A DNA stretch of 64,000 nt from the NCBI RefSeq assembly GCF_001908205.1, contig NZ_LGHL01000146.1, forward strand, positions 1-64,000. The letters run 5' to 3'. The notes beneath the pieces were generated by a model. The model was not told the DNA's origin. It did not search any database and was given only the letters and a program-made list of their open reading frames with translations. The DNA comes from Bradyrhizobium sp. NAS80.1. GTDB lineage: Bacteria > Pseudomonadota > Alphaproteobacteria > Rhizobiales > Xanthobacteraceae. Numbering within the stretch: position 1 is the stretch's first letter; every line of letters starts with the position of its first letter. The translations under genes were made by a program, and so were the position numbers. Positions 27,930-35,049 of the stretch are shown one piece after another.

Positions 27930-29588
27930 TCAAAAGAAGAACCCGACGCCGCCGAGGAACGAATCCGAAAGCGCGCCGGTGGCGCTCTTGTCGATCACAC
28001 GCTGGTAGGTCGCCTTCAGCACAATCTTCGGGGATGGAAACACCGCAAAGCCGGCCGTGTGGTACTGTCGCTGACCCTGACCAGTCGGCAGATTGGCATC
28101 GGTGCCGGCGTAGCCGCTCGTTTGCAGATTCTGATACGTGTAGCGATAGAACGGCACAGCCTCCCACTCGCTGTTGAGAATCGTGCCGAGCGGGACATGG
28201 TAGGCAATCTCGCCGGAATAGCCGTACATCGACTTGCCGACATTGTTGGTCGGATCCGAGTCGTTGTTGGCGCGCAGGTTTTCCGGATGCCCGAACCCGG
28301 CGAGGACATATTCGCCGCGAAACTCAAGACCTGTGTCCGGCACCCTGTAGCGGAATTCGGCATCAAACATTGTGAGACTGGACCTGCCGAGGAAGTTACC
28401 GAGATCGTCATGCGCCCCGCGCGGCGTCGTGTTCGGCGAGAAATAGGCGCTGACGCTTCCGGCGAAGCCTGGCCAGAATGTCGGCGTGAAGTCGAGCCGG
28501 CCGGACACGGCCATGGCGTTGTTGAGTTGCTGGAAGTCGCCGAGCGGGGGCCTCGAGAATGCGAGCGCGGTTACGCCGTCAATGCCGGCGACGTACCCCG
28601 TCCCGAGAAGCGGGACGGTCTTTGCCTCAGTGCGATTGTCGAAGGAGTCGCCGAAATCCTCGTTGCTGGTGCTGAGCATGACCTGATATTTGAGGTCCTC
28701 GGTGATCGTCCCATAGACGCTGGTCGATGGGACCTTCCAGGTCGACGGAATGAGGCCGTTGTAGAGTGCGGGCCGGAGCACGCTGTAATATTGCGTGGGT
28801 TCGTGATGCTGATTGATGTACCCGATCGGCACCAGATCAATGCCCGGCGAACGCCAGTTGAATTGGTCGATGATCTTGAAATCGACCCAGAGCTGCTCGA
28901 TCTCGGCGGTGCCGTGCAGCTTGTCGTCGTTGTCAAATCCGGAGCCCGCGTGCTCGAACTCGATCTCCGCATTGAAGATGATGTTCGGGGTGATCGCATA
29001 GGTGGGCAGGAGAACGAACCTGGCCGCGTCAAAACCCTTCTGCCACTGGCCACCGGCAGCAGGATTCTGGATGGTGCCGAAGTTCATCTCGCCATAAGCC
29101 CCGATGCTGAGGCCGGAGACCGGAGAATCCGCAAGCCCGAGGATCGGTTTGTCCGACGCTGACGGCAGTGGCGGCAGAGGGATGAAGTCTTTCGACTTCG
29201 ACTTGGCCGACTTCTCGGACGATTGGGCTTCAGGCTTTTGAGCGTCAGACTTTTGGACGTCAGATTTGGCTGGCGCATCCTTTCCCTCAGCGGATGGCGC
29301 GGCTGCATTGGTGCTCGTCAGCGATGCCGTTTTGGCCGCCCGCTTTGCGTCTGTGTCGGCCGTCGGGCGATCCTGCTTCTGCTTCAGCTCGGCTTCGAGC
29401 TGCTGGATGCGCTGCTCCATCTTTTCCAGCTTCTTGAGCAGGGCGTCATTCGCCCCACCTTCCGCTGCGCAAGCCGCACCAGAACTCAGAATCGAGATCG
29501 CAGTTGCCGCGAGCAATGCTGATCGGCGCCGGCATCGACGATTGTTGAAACGTGGCGCGACTGGATCGGTGAAAACGTGAAATGACAT
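27930..29588 (-). CDS. Outer-membrane porin-like protein with coiled-coil N-terminus
   Basis: A 552-residue protein. A signal peptide ends near GAACA-AEGG. A predicted coiled coil follows (about 46-72, LLKKLEKMEQRIQQLEAELK), then a low-complexity Ala/Ser/Lys linker (about 75-140). The beta-barrel (about 155-552) alternates strands such as LSIGAYGEMNFG and ends GGVGFFF with the C-terminal phenylalanine of outer-membrane barrels. The coiled coil plus barrel resembles phosphate-selective-type porins, where it forms a periplasmic trimer stalk. The substrate is unknown. It leads the unit with the FMN-binding and apbE genes (58-bp gap), so it may admit the electron acceptor or a metal complex. Confidence 0.85.
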   Translation of the reverse strand: MSFHVFTDPVAPRFNNRRCRRRSALLAATAISILSSGAACAAEGGANDALLKKLEKMEQRIQQLEAELKQKQDRPTADTDAKRAAKTASLTSTNAAAPSAEGKDAPAKSDVQKSDAQKPEAQSSEKSAKSKSKDFIPLPPLPSASDKPILGLADSPVSGLSIGAYGEMNFGTIQNPAAGGQWQKGFDAARFVLLPTYAITPNIIFNAEIEFEHAGSGFDNDDKLHGTAEIEQLWVDFKIIDQFNWRSPGIDLVPIGYINQHHEPTQYYSVLRPALYNGLIPSTWKVPSTSVYGTITEDLKYQVMLSTSNEDFGDSFDNRTEAKTVPLLGTGYVAGIDGVTALAFSRPPLGDFQQLNNAMAVSGRLDFTPTFWPGFAGSVSAYFSPNTTPRGAHDDLGNFLGRSSLTMFDAEFRYRVPDTGLEFRGEYVLAGFGHPENLRANNDSDPTNNVGKSMYGYSGEIAYHVPLGTILNSEWEAVPFYRYTYQNLQTSGYAGTDANLPTGQGQRQYHTAGFAVFPSPKIVLKATYQRVIDKSATGALSDSFLGGVGFFF

Positions 29589-29703
29589 GCGCTCCCCAAG
29601 ACTTGCGACAATTCACCGCAGGAGAAGCCTGCAAAAGCGTGCCTTGGGAAGCAGAAGAAGGAAGGGTGAAGCTAGAATAGCTCTACATTAGAATTAGAAT
29701 AAT

Positions 29704-29736
29704 GAAAAAGGCGCCTCGTCGCAGAGCGAGCAGGCG
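29704..29736 (-). terminator. Rho-independent terminator after the cytochrome b gene
   Basis: On the minus strand CGCCTGCTCGC and GCGACGAGGCG form an imperfect hairpin with a short loop and then CCTTTTT. It lies about 30 bases after the cytochrome b stop. It separates that transcript from the porin gene, whose promoter must then lie in 29589-29703, an AT-rich stretch with TTAGAATTAGAAT. Confidence 0.7.
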
Positions 29737-29765
29737 ACCCGACCGGAATCCTAAACGCGGCTCGC

Positions 29766-30353
29766 TCAGGCGCGAATGCGTTTGCGTCCGGTGAACATCG
29801 CGCGGATCAGGTTCTCGCGCTGAAGCACCCCCATCAGCACCACGCCCACGACGTGCAGCACGACCAGCACGATAACGGCGTCGGATGCGTAGGCGTGCGT
29901 GTCCTCGATCCACCAGACGCCGAAGAAGGTGACGGTCACCGACAGCGCGCCCGTGATCGCTGAGACGGCGAGCGACAGCAGCAGCGCCACCAGCATCAAG
30001 GTGCCGGCTGGGTTGAGCCCAATATAACGGCCGGTGATGCCGCGTCGCAGATTCCAGAGATAGCTCGGCGCCGCGCGCAGCCTGACGCGGACCATGCGAA
30101 ACCGCGAATAGCGACTTCCCAGGAAGCCCCAGACGAGACGAAAGGCCAAGAGCCCGAGCACCGTGTAGCCGACAATGCGGTGAAGGCTGTCATAGACCGT
30201 AGGCGTGAACCACGCGACCAGAACGCTGGCGGCGAGAGCCCAGTGCCAAAGACGCAGCGGGAGATCCCAGACCGCGACCGTCCGCGAGACGGTTCGATCC
30301 GCGGGGCGCCTGTCGGACACCCCGCGCGCTTCTGGCACCGCTTCTTCGATCAA
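29766..30353 (-). CDS. Cytochrome b561-type membrane protein
   Basis: A 195-residue four-helix membrane cytochrome of the NiFe-hydrogenase cytochrome b / b561 superfamily. The histidines expected to bind two hemes are all present: H37 in LRLWHWAL, H58 in SLHRIVGY, H153 in DTHAYASD and H167 in VLHVVGVV. Such proteins pass electrons from the quinone pool to periplasmic partners. The upstream neighbour encodes a small secreted protein. The porin/FMN/ApbE genes follow downstream beyond a terminator. Its specific partner is inferred from context only. Confidence 0.9.
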   Translation of the reverse strand: MIEEAVPEARGVSDRRPADRTVSRTVAVWDLPLRLWHWALAASVLVAWFTPTVYDSLHRIVGYTVLGLLAFRLVWGFLGSRYSRFRMVRVRLRAAPSYLWNLRRGITGRYIGLNPAGTLMLVALLLSLAVSAITGALSVTVTFFGVWWIEDTHAYASDAVIVLVVLHVVGVVLMGVLQRENLIRAMFTGRKRIRA

Positions 30354-30378
30354 GCCGGGACCACCCTCAAATCTTACC

Positions 30379-30482
30379 TAGAGCTATTTCCGTTCCGATG
30401 GAATCGGAACGGGCTCTAGGTTCTTGTTTGGACGCGTTTTCTTCACGCGAACCGGCATCCACTTCGCTCGAAAACGCTCTAG
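30379..30482. repeat. Dispersed repeat, family G copy 1
   Basis: The 104 bases begin TAGAGCTATTTCCGTTCCGA and contain the hairpin GTTCCGATGGAATCGGAAC. They end with GAACCGGCATCCACTTCGCT then CGAAAACGCTCTAG. A copy of about 80% identity lies at 32208-32311 in the same orientation. This copy is between the cytochrome b gene and the small secreted protein gene. Confidence 0.7.
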
Positions 30483-30491
30483 CATCAAATC

Positions 30492-30770
30492 TTACTTGGC
30501 AATCGTGTGCTTCAGGCTGAGGTCTTCGGGGCTGTAGAACAGCTCGTAGAGCTTGCCTTCCTTGACGCCATAGACCTCGTAGCACGAGCCTTCGATCTTC
30601 GAGCGCCGCACTTCATAGCCAGCGGCCTTGGCCTTGGCTTCGGCGTCGCTGGCCGGCTTCCACGACGCCTTGTCGAGCTTGGTGCAGTCCTTGAAGCCGT
30701 CGGCCATGGCCGCTGAGCTTGTTCCAATCCCGATCGTCAGTGCAATGGCAACAACACGAATGACCTTCAC
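30492..30770 (-). CDS. Small secreted protein, PepSY-like
   Basis: A 92-residue protein with a signal peptide (residues 1-24, ending AAMA-DGF). The short domain contains AEAKAKAAGYEVRRSKIEGS followed by CYEVYG and KLYELFYSPEDLSL. This has the beta-alpha-beta shape and GY.V pattern of PepSY-type domains, which often accompany membrane cytochromes. Two cysteines (DCTKL, GSCYEV) could form a disulfide. The start is a GTG at 30770, preceded by GGAGAGA; no ATG gives a proper signal peptide. It probably shares a transcript with the cytochrome b gene. The family call is tentative. Confidence 0.75.
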   Translation of the reverse strand: MKVIRVVAIALTIGIGTSSAAMADGFKDCTKLDKASWKPASDAEAKAKAAGYEVRRSKIEGSCYEVYGVKEGKLYELFYSPEDLSLKHTIAK

Positions 30771-30986
30771 GAACGTCTCTCCTCTGTCGTGTGCGCTTCG
30801 CTCAGCGCGATGCGTGATCGAAGGAAGCGAAGCGGAGGGTGAAGTCAATCAAGTTCGACCGCGAGGAGCTTTAGAGATATTCTAACGATCCGAAAAAGAT
30901 CAGTGCTCTCCGTATGCAGTGCGCATTTGAAGTGCTGCTGCGGCCTTACGCCTCACGGGTTTGGAATGGACTGCTGATCGGGCAAG

Positions 30987-31181
30987 TTACGCTAGACCGC
31001 GCTTCGCGTTGCTGGATAGCGGCTTTGTGAGGTCGCCACGCCATGTCATGCGCATGGTTGCTTCACCGTTCTCGGCCGCGACGACTTCGAAGCCAGCGAG
31101 GTTGAACGCCGAGGATGCCTTCACAGTGCCGAGCGTTTGCAGATCGCCGTCCTCGATGGTCAGGCGAACACGAGCTGTCAT
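30987..31181 (-). CDS. Small hypothetical protein
   Basis: A 64-residue soluble protein beginning MTARVRLTIEDGDLQTLGTV, with no recognised family. The chain alternates like a small beta-rich domain (AFNLAGFEVVAAENGEATMR, MTWRGDL). It lies 39 bases after the stop of the membrane-protein gene at 31221-31574, on the same strand, so it may be the second gene of that unit. The evidence is strand, spacing and plausible composition only. The 216-bp gap upstream of 30987 holds nothing I recognise. Confidence 0.45.
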   Translation of the reverse strand: MTARVRLTIEDGDLQTLGTVKASSAFNLAGFEVVAAENGEATMRMTWRGDLTKPLSSNAKRGLA

Positions 31182-31220
31182 TGTGCCGCTCCGCTCGAAC
31201 GTTAGGCTGCTGGTCGCCGC

Positions 31221-31574
31221 TCAGTAGCCGGCGATCGCCATGGCGACGGCAGCACCGAGCGCCATCCAGCCAAAATGCCGGCCGCGCGTGGCCCAGGCAT
31301 TAGCGAAGGCCGCGAAGCCAAACACGCAGGCCATGGTGATGACGATCCAGTGGCGTGCCGGCTCCGAGGCCATCCACGGTGTCGCGATCAGGAGGACGCC
31401 GCCGCCGATCCAGGCGACGGTCGAGGTCTGCCAGACCAGGCGGAGCAGGGCACGCAGCCGTTCCGGCTCGATACGAGCCCGCGCGAAGACCTTGGTCTCG
31501 CCGAGGATGCCGTGGATCAGGGCCACGGCAATGGTGGCAAGGCCAGCACATTGGAGCAGGAGATCACGCATCAT
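31221..31574 (-). CDS. Conserved four-helix membrane protein, TetR-linked
   Basis: A 117-residue integral membrane protein with four hydrophobic helices: LLLQCAGLATIAVALIHGIL, VAWIGGGVLLIATPW, WIVITMACVFGFAAFANAW and FGWMALGAAVAMAIAGY. It has a polar loop GETKVFARARIEP after helix 1. I recall similar proteins beside TetR genes in Rhizobiales but no function. GGGAG lies 5 bases before the ATG. It is divergent from the TetR gene, and both promoters lie between the matched operators at 31597 and 31644. Confidence 0.75.
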   Translation of the reverse strand: MMRDLLLQCAGLATIAVALIHGILGETKVFARARIEPERLRALLRLVWQTSTVAWIGGGVLLIATPWMASEPARHWIVITMACVFGFAAFANAWATRGRHFGWMALGAAVAMAIAGY

Positions 31575-31596
31575 CGGGGCTCCCTTAAGGCTCTAT

Positions 31597-31614
31597 CCAT
31601 ACAGCTATGTATGG
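31597..31614. promoter_or_regulatory. TetR operator candidate, site 1
   Basis: CCATACA-GCTA-TGTATGG is a perfect 7-bp inverted repeat with a 4-bp spacer, in the divergent promoter region. The core ATACA-N4-TGTAT is shared with site 2 at 31644-31657. Confidence 0.75.
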
Positions 31615-31643
31615 TGAGATAGGCGCTGGCCTGCGGCCTGTCA

Positions 31644-31657
31644 ATACACTAGTGTAT
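31644..31657. promoter_or_regulatory. TetR operator candidate, site 2
   Basis: ATACACTAGTGTAT is a perfect 14-bp palindrome with the same ATACA-N4-TGTAT core as site 1; the two centres are 45 bp apart. It overlaps the first possible ATG of the TetR gene, which argues for translation starting at 31680. Confidence 0.75.
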
Positions 31658-31679
31658 GGTTCGATCCTGGGACCCCGAC

Positions 31680-32210
31680 ATGACCGAACAGCTCTCCGCC
31701 GATGACTGGATCAAGGAAGGCCTGAAGGCGCTCGCCAGAAACGGCTTCACGGCGCTGAAGGCCGATCCGCTGGCGAAGTCCATGAGTGTCTCGCGCGGCA
31801 GCTTCTACTGGCATTTTGCCGATCTCGCCGCGTTCCACAGCGCCGTGCTGAAGCGCTGGCGCGAGATCGCGGCCGAGCAGATCATCGCCGATGTCGAAGC
31901 CGACAGCGACGATCCTCTCAAGGCGCTGCTGCGCAGGACCTTTGGCGCCCGGCTCGATCTCGAGCGGGCCGTGCGCAACTGGGCGGCGTTCGATGCGGCA
32001 GCGCAGGGCGCGGTCCGTGCCATCGACCGCCGCCGGCTCGACTATATCGAGGCGCTGCTGAAGAAGCGGGGGCTTGAGCCGGCGGCGGCGCAGGCCCGCG
32101 CACAGATCCTGTATTGGACGTTTCTCGGCTTCGCACTTTCGGCTGCGCCAGTGCCGCCGGCGCGGCTCCAGGGCTTGCTCGATGAGCTCCTGAGGATGGT
32201 CGCGGCCTAG
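31680..32210 (+). CDS. TetR/AcrR family transcriptional regulator
   Basis: A 176-residue regulator. The N-terminal helix-turn-helix spans about residues 8-52, with IKEGLKALARNGFTALKADP then LAKSMSVSRGSFYWHFAD, the classic recognition helix. The C-terminal ligand domain is uncharacterised. I chose the ATG at 31680 because the ATG at 31656 lies inside an operator palindrome. It most likely represses itself and the divergent membrane protein gene. Its inducer is unknown. The stop codon overlaps the first bases of repeat G2. Confidence 0.92.
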   Translation: MTEQLSADDWIKEGLKALARNGFTALKADPLAKSMSVSRGSFYWHFADLAAFHSAVLKRWREIAAEQIIADVEADSDDPLKALLRRTFGARLDLERAVRNWAAFDAAAQGAVRAIDRRRLDYIEALLKKRGLEPAAAQARAQILYWTFLGFALSAAPVPPARLQGLLDELLRMVAA

Positions 32211-32311
32211 AGCCAGTTCCGTTCCGATGGAATCGGAACGGGGCTCTAGATTCTAGTTTTGATGCGTTTCCCTTACGGGAACCGGCATCCATTTTGCTCG
32301 AAACGCTTTAA
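32208..32311. repeat. Dispersed repeat, family G copy 2
   Basis: This is the second copy of the element at 30379-30482, in the same orientation, starting with the TetR stop codon. It shares the hairpin GTTCCGATGGAATCGGAAC and the words AACCGGCATCCA and GCTCGAAA. The two copies bracket the small-secreted-protein to TetR segment (about 1.7 kb). Confidence 0.7.
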
Positions 32312-32371
32312 CCGCAGCAATGGGCGGCTAGGCTTTTCTGTGCTAGAGGCAACCGATCGCCGGAGACCACA

Positions 32372-32563
32372 ATGAACGCCGAACGCCCCGAAAACAGTGT
32401 CGACCCCAAATTGCTGGAGATTTTGGTGTGCCCACTGACCAAGGGCCCGCTGGAGTTCGATTCGGCGCGGCAGGAGCTGATCTCGCGCAGCGCAAAGCTC
32501 GCCTATCCGATCCGCGACGGCATCCCGATCATGCTGCCGGAAGAAGCGCGGAAGATCGATTAG
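32372..32563 (+). CDS. Trm112 family protein
   Basis: A 63-residue Trm112/YcaR-type protein with the family frame DPKLLEILVCPLTKGPLEFD and KLAYPIRDGIPIMLPEEAR. Only one cysteine of the usual zinc knuckle remains (CPLTKGPL in place of CPxCxG), as in many bacterial members. The eukaryotic homologue is a methyltransferase partner; the bacterial role is unclear. I recall it directly after the LON-domain gene in related genomes, whereas here 6.3 kb separates them. Confidence 0.88.
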   Translation: MNAERPENSVDPKLLEILVCPLTKGPLEFDSARQELISRSAKLAYPIRDGIPIMLPEEARKID

Positions 32564-32600
32564 GGAACCAGCGGCGGCGATAGCCGCGCAACAATCTCGG

Positions 32601-32734
32601 TGTCGTCCCCGCGAACGCGGGGACCTATAACCCCAGGGCACGGTTGTGGCGCGAGACTGATAACCACGAGTCCTCGCCAAACATCTCCCTGTGGTTATGG
32701 GTCCCGGATCAGCGCTTCGCTTGTCCGGGACGAC
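32601..32734. repeat. Dispersed palindromic repeat, family B copy 2
   Basis: The ends GTCGTCCCCGCGAACGCGGG and GCTTGTCCGGGACGAC bracket shared words ATAACCCCAGGG, GAGTCCTCGCC and TATGGGTCCCGG. It lies between the convergent Trm112 and UbiH-type genes. Confidence 0.65.
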
Positions 32735-32761
32735 GGTGGAGAGTGGGGCACCAGCGAGAGC

Positions 32762-33982
32762 TTACAACGCCTCGCCCTTCAACAGCCGCGGCACCTCGCC
32801 CGTCAACCCGGCGGCCTGGCGGATGAAAAGGTTCTTCAGCGGCGGGGCGCGATCGACGATGCCGAGCCCGATGTCGCGGACGGTGCGCAGCAGCGTCGAG
32901 TGGTTGGAGAACAGGAAGTTCAGCGAGTTGGTGGCAACGCCCATCGCCATGGTGTCGAAGCGGCGCCAGCGCTGGTAGCGTTCGAGCACGTCGGCCCCGC
33001 CGATATCCATGCCGAGCCGCGCGGCATCGACGACGACTTCGGCCAGCGCGGCGACGTCTTTCAGCCCCATGTTGAGACCCTGGCCCGCGATCGGGTGGAT
33101 GACATGCGCGGAATCGCCGACCAGTGCGAGGCGTTCGGCGATGAAGGATCGCGCCACGAAATAGGACAGCGGGAACGCGCGCGGCTTGTCGAGCGCCTTC
33201 AGCTCGCCGAGATGCAGGCCGAAGCGCTGCTCGAGCTCGCTGTGAAATTCCTCGTCGCCGAGCGCAATGATGCGCGCGGCCTCGCTGCGGCGCTCGGTCC
33301 ACACCAGCGAGGAACGTTTTCCCGAGAGCGGCAGGATCGCGAACGGACCTGCGGGCAAAAAGTGTTCTTCGGCGCGGCCCTCGTGATCGCGCTCGTGGCC
33401 GACGGTGACGACGATGCCGGACTGGTCGTACTCCCAGCCATGGGTGACGATGCCGGCGCGCTCGCGCAGCTTTGACCTCGCGCCGTCGGCCGCGACCAGC
33501 AGGCTCGCGGCAATGACGCTGCCATCGCCCAGCGTCACGTCGATGCCGTCGCTACGCGCGTCGTAAGACGACACGGCGGTCGCGCGCAGATCGATGCCCT
33601 CGGCTTCAGCGCGTACCACAAGCGCATCGATCAGACGGCGGTTCTCGACCATATGCGCGAAGGGCTCGCCGGGCGCGACATCGCCGGCAAAATTCAAAAA
33701 CACGGGGCGGGTGGCGTCTTCCAGCTTGGAATCGGTGACGACCATGTCGAGGATCGGCTGCGCCTCGCTCCTGACGCCGTCCCAGGCGCCGATCGTCTCG
33801 AACAGGCGGCGGCAGGCGGCCACGATCGCAGTGGCGCGCGGGTCGCGGCTCGGGCGTGCGCTGAGCGCCGGATCGGCGACGATGACGGGAATCTCGGGTC
33901 CGAGCCCCTGACGCAGCGCCAGGGCCAGAGCCAGGCCCGCAAACGCGCCGCCGCCAATGACAATGCTACCCTGTACCGACAT
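32762..33982 (-). CDS. UbiH/Coq6-family FAD-dependent hydroxylase
   Basis: A 406-residue flavoprotein monooxygenase of the ubiquinone-hydroxylase family. The N-terminal FAD motif is SIVIGGGAFAGLALALAL. The second motif is LLVAADGARSKLRERAGI. The ribityl-binding motif is LALVGDSAHVIHPIAGQGLN. These enzymes hydroxylate the ubiquinone ring in a membrane-associated complex. Which ring position is modified cannot be told from sequence, since alphaproteobacteria mix UbiH, UbiL and UbiM types. The ATG at 33982 precedes the Rossmann motif; an ATG at 34012 adds ten residues. Confidence 0.9.
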   Translation of the reverse strand: MSVQGSIVIGGGAFAGLALALALRQGLGPEIPVIVADPALSARPSRDPRATAIVAACRRLFETIGAWDGVRSEAQPILDMVVTDSKLEDATRPVFLNFAGDVAPGEPFAHMVENRRLIDALVVRAEAEGIDLRATAVSSYDARSDGIDVTLGDGSVIAASLLVAADGARSKLRERAGIVTHGWEYDQSGIVVTVGHERDHEGRAEEHFLPAGPFAILPLSGKRSSLVWTERRSEAARIIALGDEEFHSELEQRFGLHLGELKALDKPRAFPLSYFVARSFIAERLALVGDSAHVIHPIAGQGLNMGLKDVAALAEVVVDAARLGMDIGGADVLERYQRWRRFDTMAMGVATNSLNFLFSNHSTLLRTVRDIGLGIVDRAPPLKNLFIRQAAGLTGEVPRLLKGEAL

Positions 33983-34097
33983 ACCCAAAATTCCTGCCAA
34001 GCTTCCTGCCAAAATTTCCGGCTAACTCTTGGTCTTGCTAGCAGACTTGAGCTGGGCGAAACAGTGCGGTGAAACAAGGGCGGAAAGCCCCCATTGT

Positions 34098-34127
34098 GTC
34101 ATTCCGAAGCAGCGAGCCCGGAATGAC
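34098..34127. repeat. Short palindrome, family C
   Basis: GTCATTCCG-aagcagcgagcc-CGGAATGAC is an inverted repeat with 9-bp arms. It lies in the leader of the thioesterase gene, ending 19 bases before its ATG. Confidence 0.55.
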
Positions 34128-34146
34128 GAGGCGAAAGCTGAATTCC

Positions 34147-35010
34147 ATGTCCAAAAGCCTGATCGACCTCATCGCGATCCTCGACCTCGAACAGCTCGAG
34201 GTGAATTTGTTCCGCGGAAACAGCCCGAAGACGAGCTGGCAGCGGGTGTTCGGCGGCCAAGTGATCGGGCAGGCCATGGTTGCGGCCTGCCGCACGGTCG
34301 AGGGCCGGCTGCCGCATTCGCTGCATTGCTATTTCATCCTGCCGGGCGATCCTCAAATCCCGATCATCTACCAGGTCGAGCGCTTACGCGACGGCAAGAG
34401 CTATTCGACCCGCCGCGTCACGGCGATCCAGCACGGCAACGCGATCTTCTCGATCATGGTGTCATTCCACGCCGACGAGCAGGGCTCCTTCGACCATCAG
34501 GAGAAAATGCCCGACGTGCCGCCGCCGGAGAAGCTCACGGCGGAGGAGGTGGCCAAGCAGCCGATGTTCCGCGAGATGCCGGACTTCATCCGCCGCTACT
34601 ATGAATCCGATCGCCCGATCGAGCTGCGCCCGGTCGAGCTCGGCCGCTATTTCGGCCAGAAGATCGACGACGGCCGCATCAATGTCTGGATCAAGACCGC
34701 GGCAAAGCTGCCTGACGATCCGGCGCTGCACATGTGCGCGCTCGCCTACGCGTCGGATTTCTCGCTGCTGGACGCAGTGATGGCGCGGTACGGCCGCACG
34801 CTGTTCGACAAGCGCATGATGCCGGCCAGCCTCGACCACGCAATGTGGTTTCACCGCCCGTTCCGCGCCGACGAATGGCTGCTCTACGCGCAGGATTCGC
34901 CGAGCGCACAGGACGGCCGCGGCTTGACGCGCGGCCTGATCTTCAAGCCGGATGGCACGCTGGTGGCCTCCGTCGCGCAGGAAGGCTCCGTGCGCGAGCG
35001 GAAGGCCTGA
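34147..35010 (+). CDS. tesB: Acyl-CoA thioesterase II
   Basis: A 287-residue double-hotdog thioesterase hydrolysing acyl-CoA to free acid and CoA. N-terminal hotdog: VFGGQVIGQAMVAACRTVEG and LPHSLHCYFILPGD, the latter with the family histidine. C-terminal hotdog: ALAYASDFSLLDAVM with the catalytic aspartate, SLDHAMWFHRPFRADEWLLY, and the terminal SVAQEGSVR with the catalytic glutamine. The ATG at 34147 gives the standard length. The family C palindrome in its leader could affect expression. Confidence 0.94.
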   Translation: MSKSLIDLIAILDLEQLEVNLFRGNSPKTSWQRVFGGQVIGQAMVAACRTVEGRLPHSLHCYFILPGDPQIPIIYQVERLRDGKSYSTRRVTAIQHGNAIFSIMVSFHADEQGSFDHQEKMPDVPPPEKLTAEEVAKQPMFREMPDFIRRYYESDRPIELRPVELGRYFGQKIDDGRINVWIKTAAKLPDDPALHMCALAYASDFSLLDAVMARYGRTLFDKRMMPASLDHAMWFHRPFRADEWLLYAQDSPSAQDGRGLTRGLIFKPDGTLVASVAQEGSVRERKA

Positions 35011-35049
35011 CGCCCAAAGCGCGAGTTCATCGCGCTCAAGGTTTCCGGA

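Noticed and set aside
29670..29703. Possible iron-control (Irr/ICE-like) box with TTAGAA repeats before the porin gene
   Set aside because: It is AT-rich and suggestive, but the two TTAGAA words are direct repeats, not the inverted arrangement expected, so I did not list it as a site.
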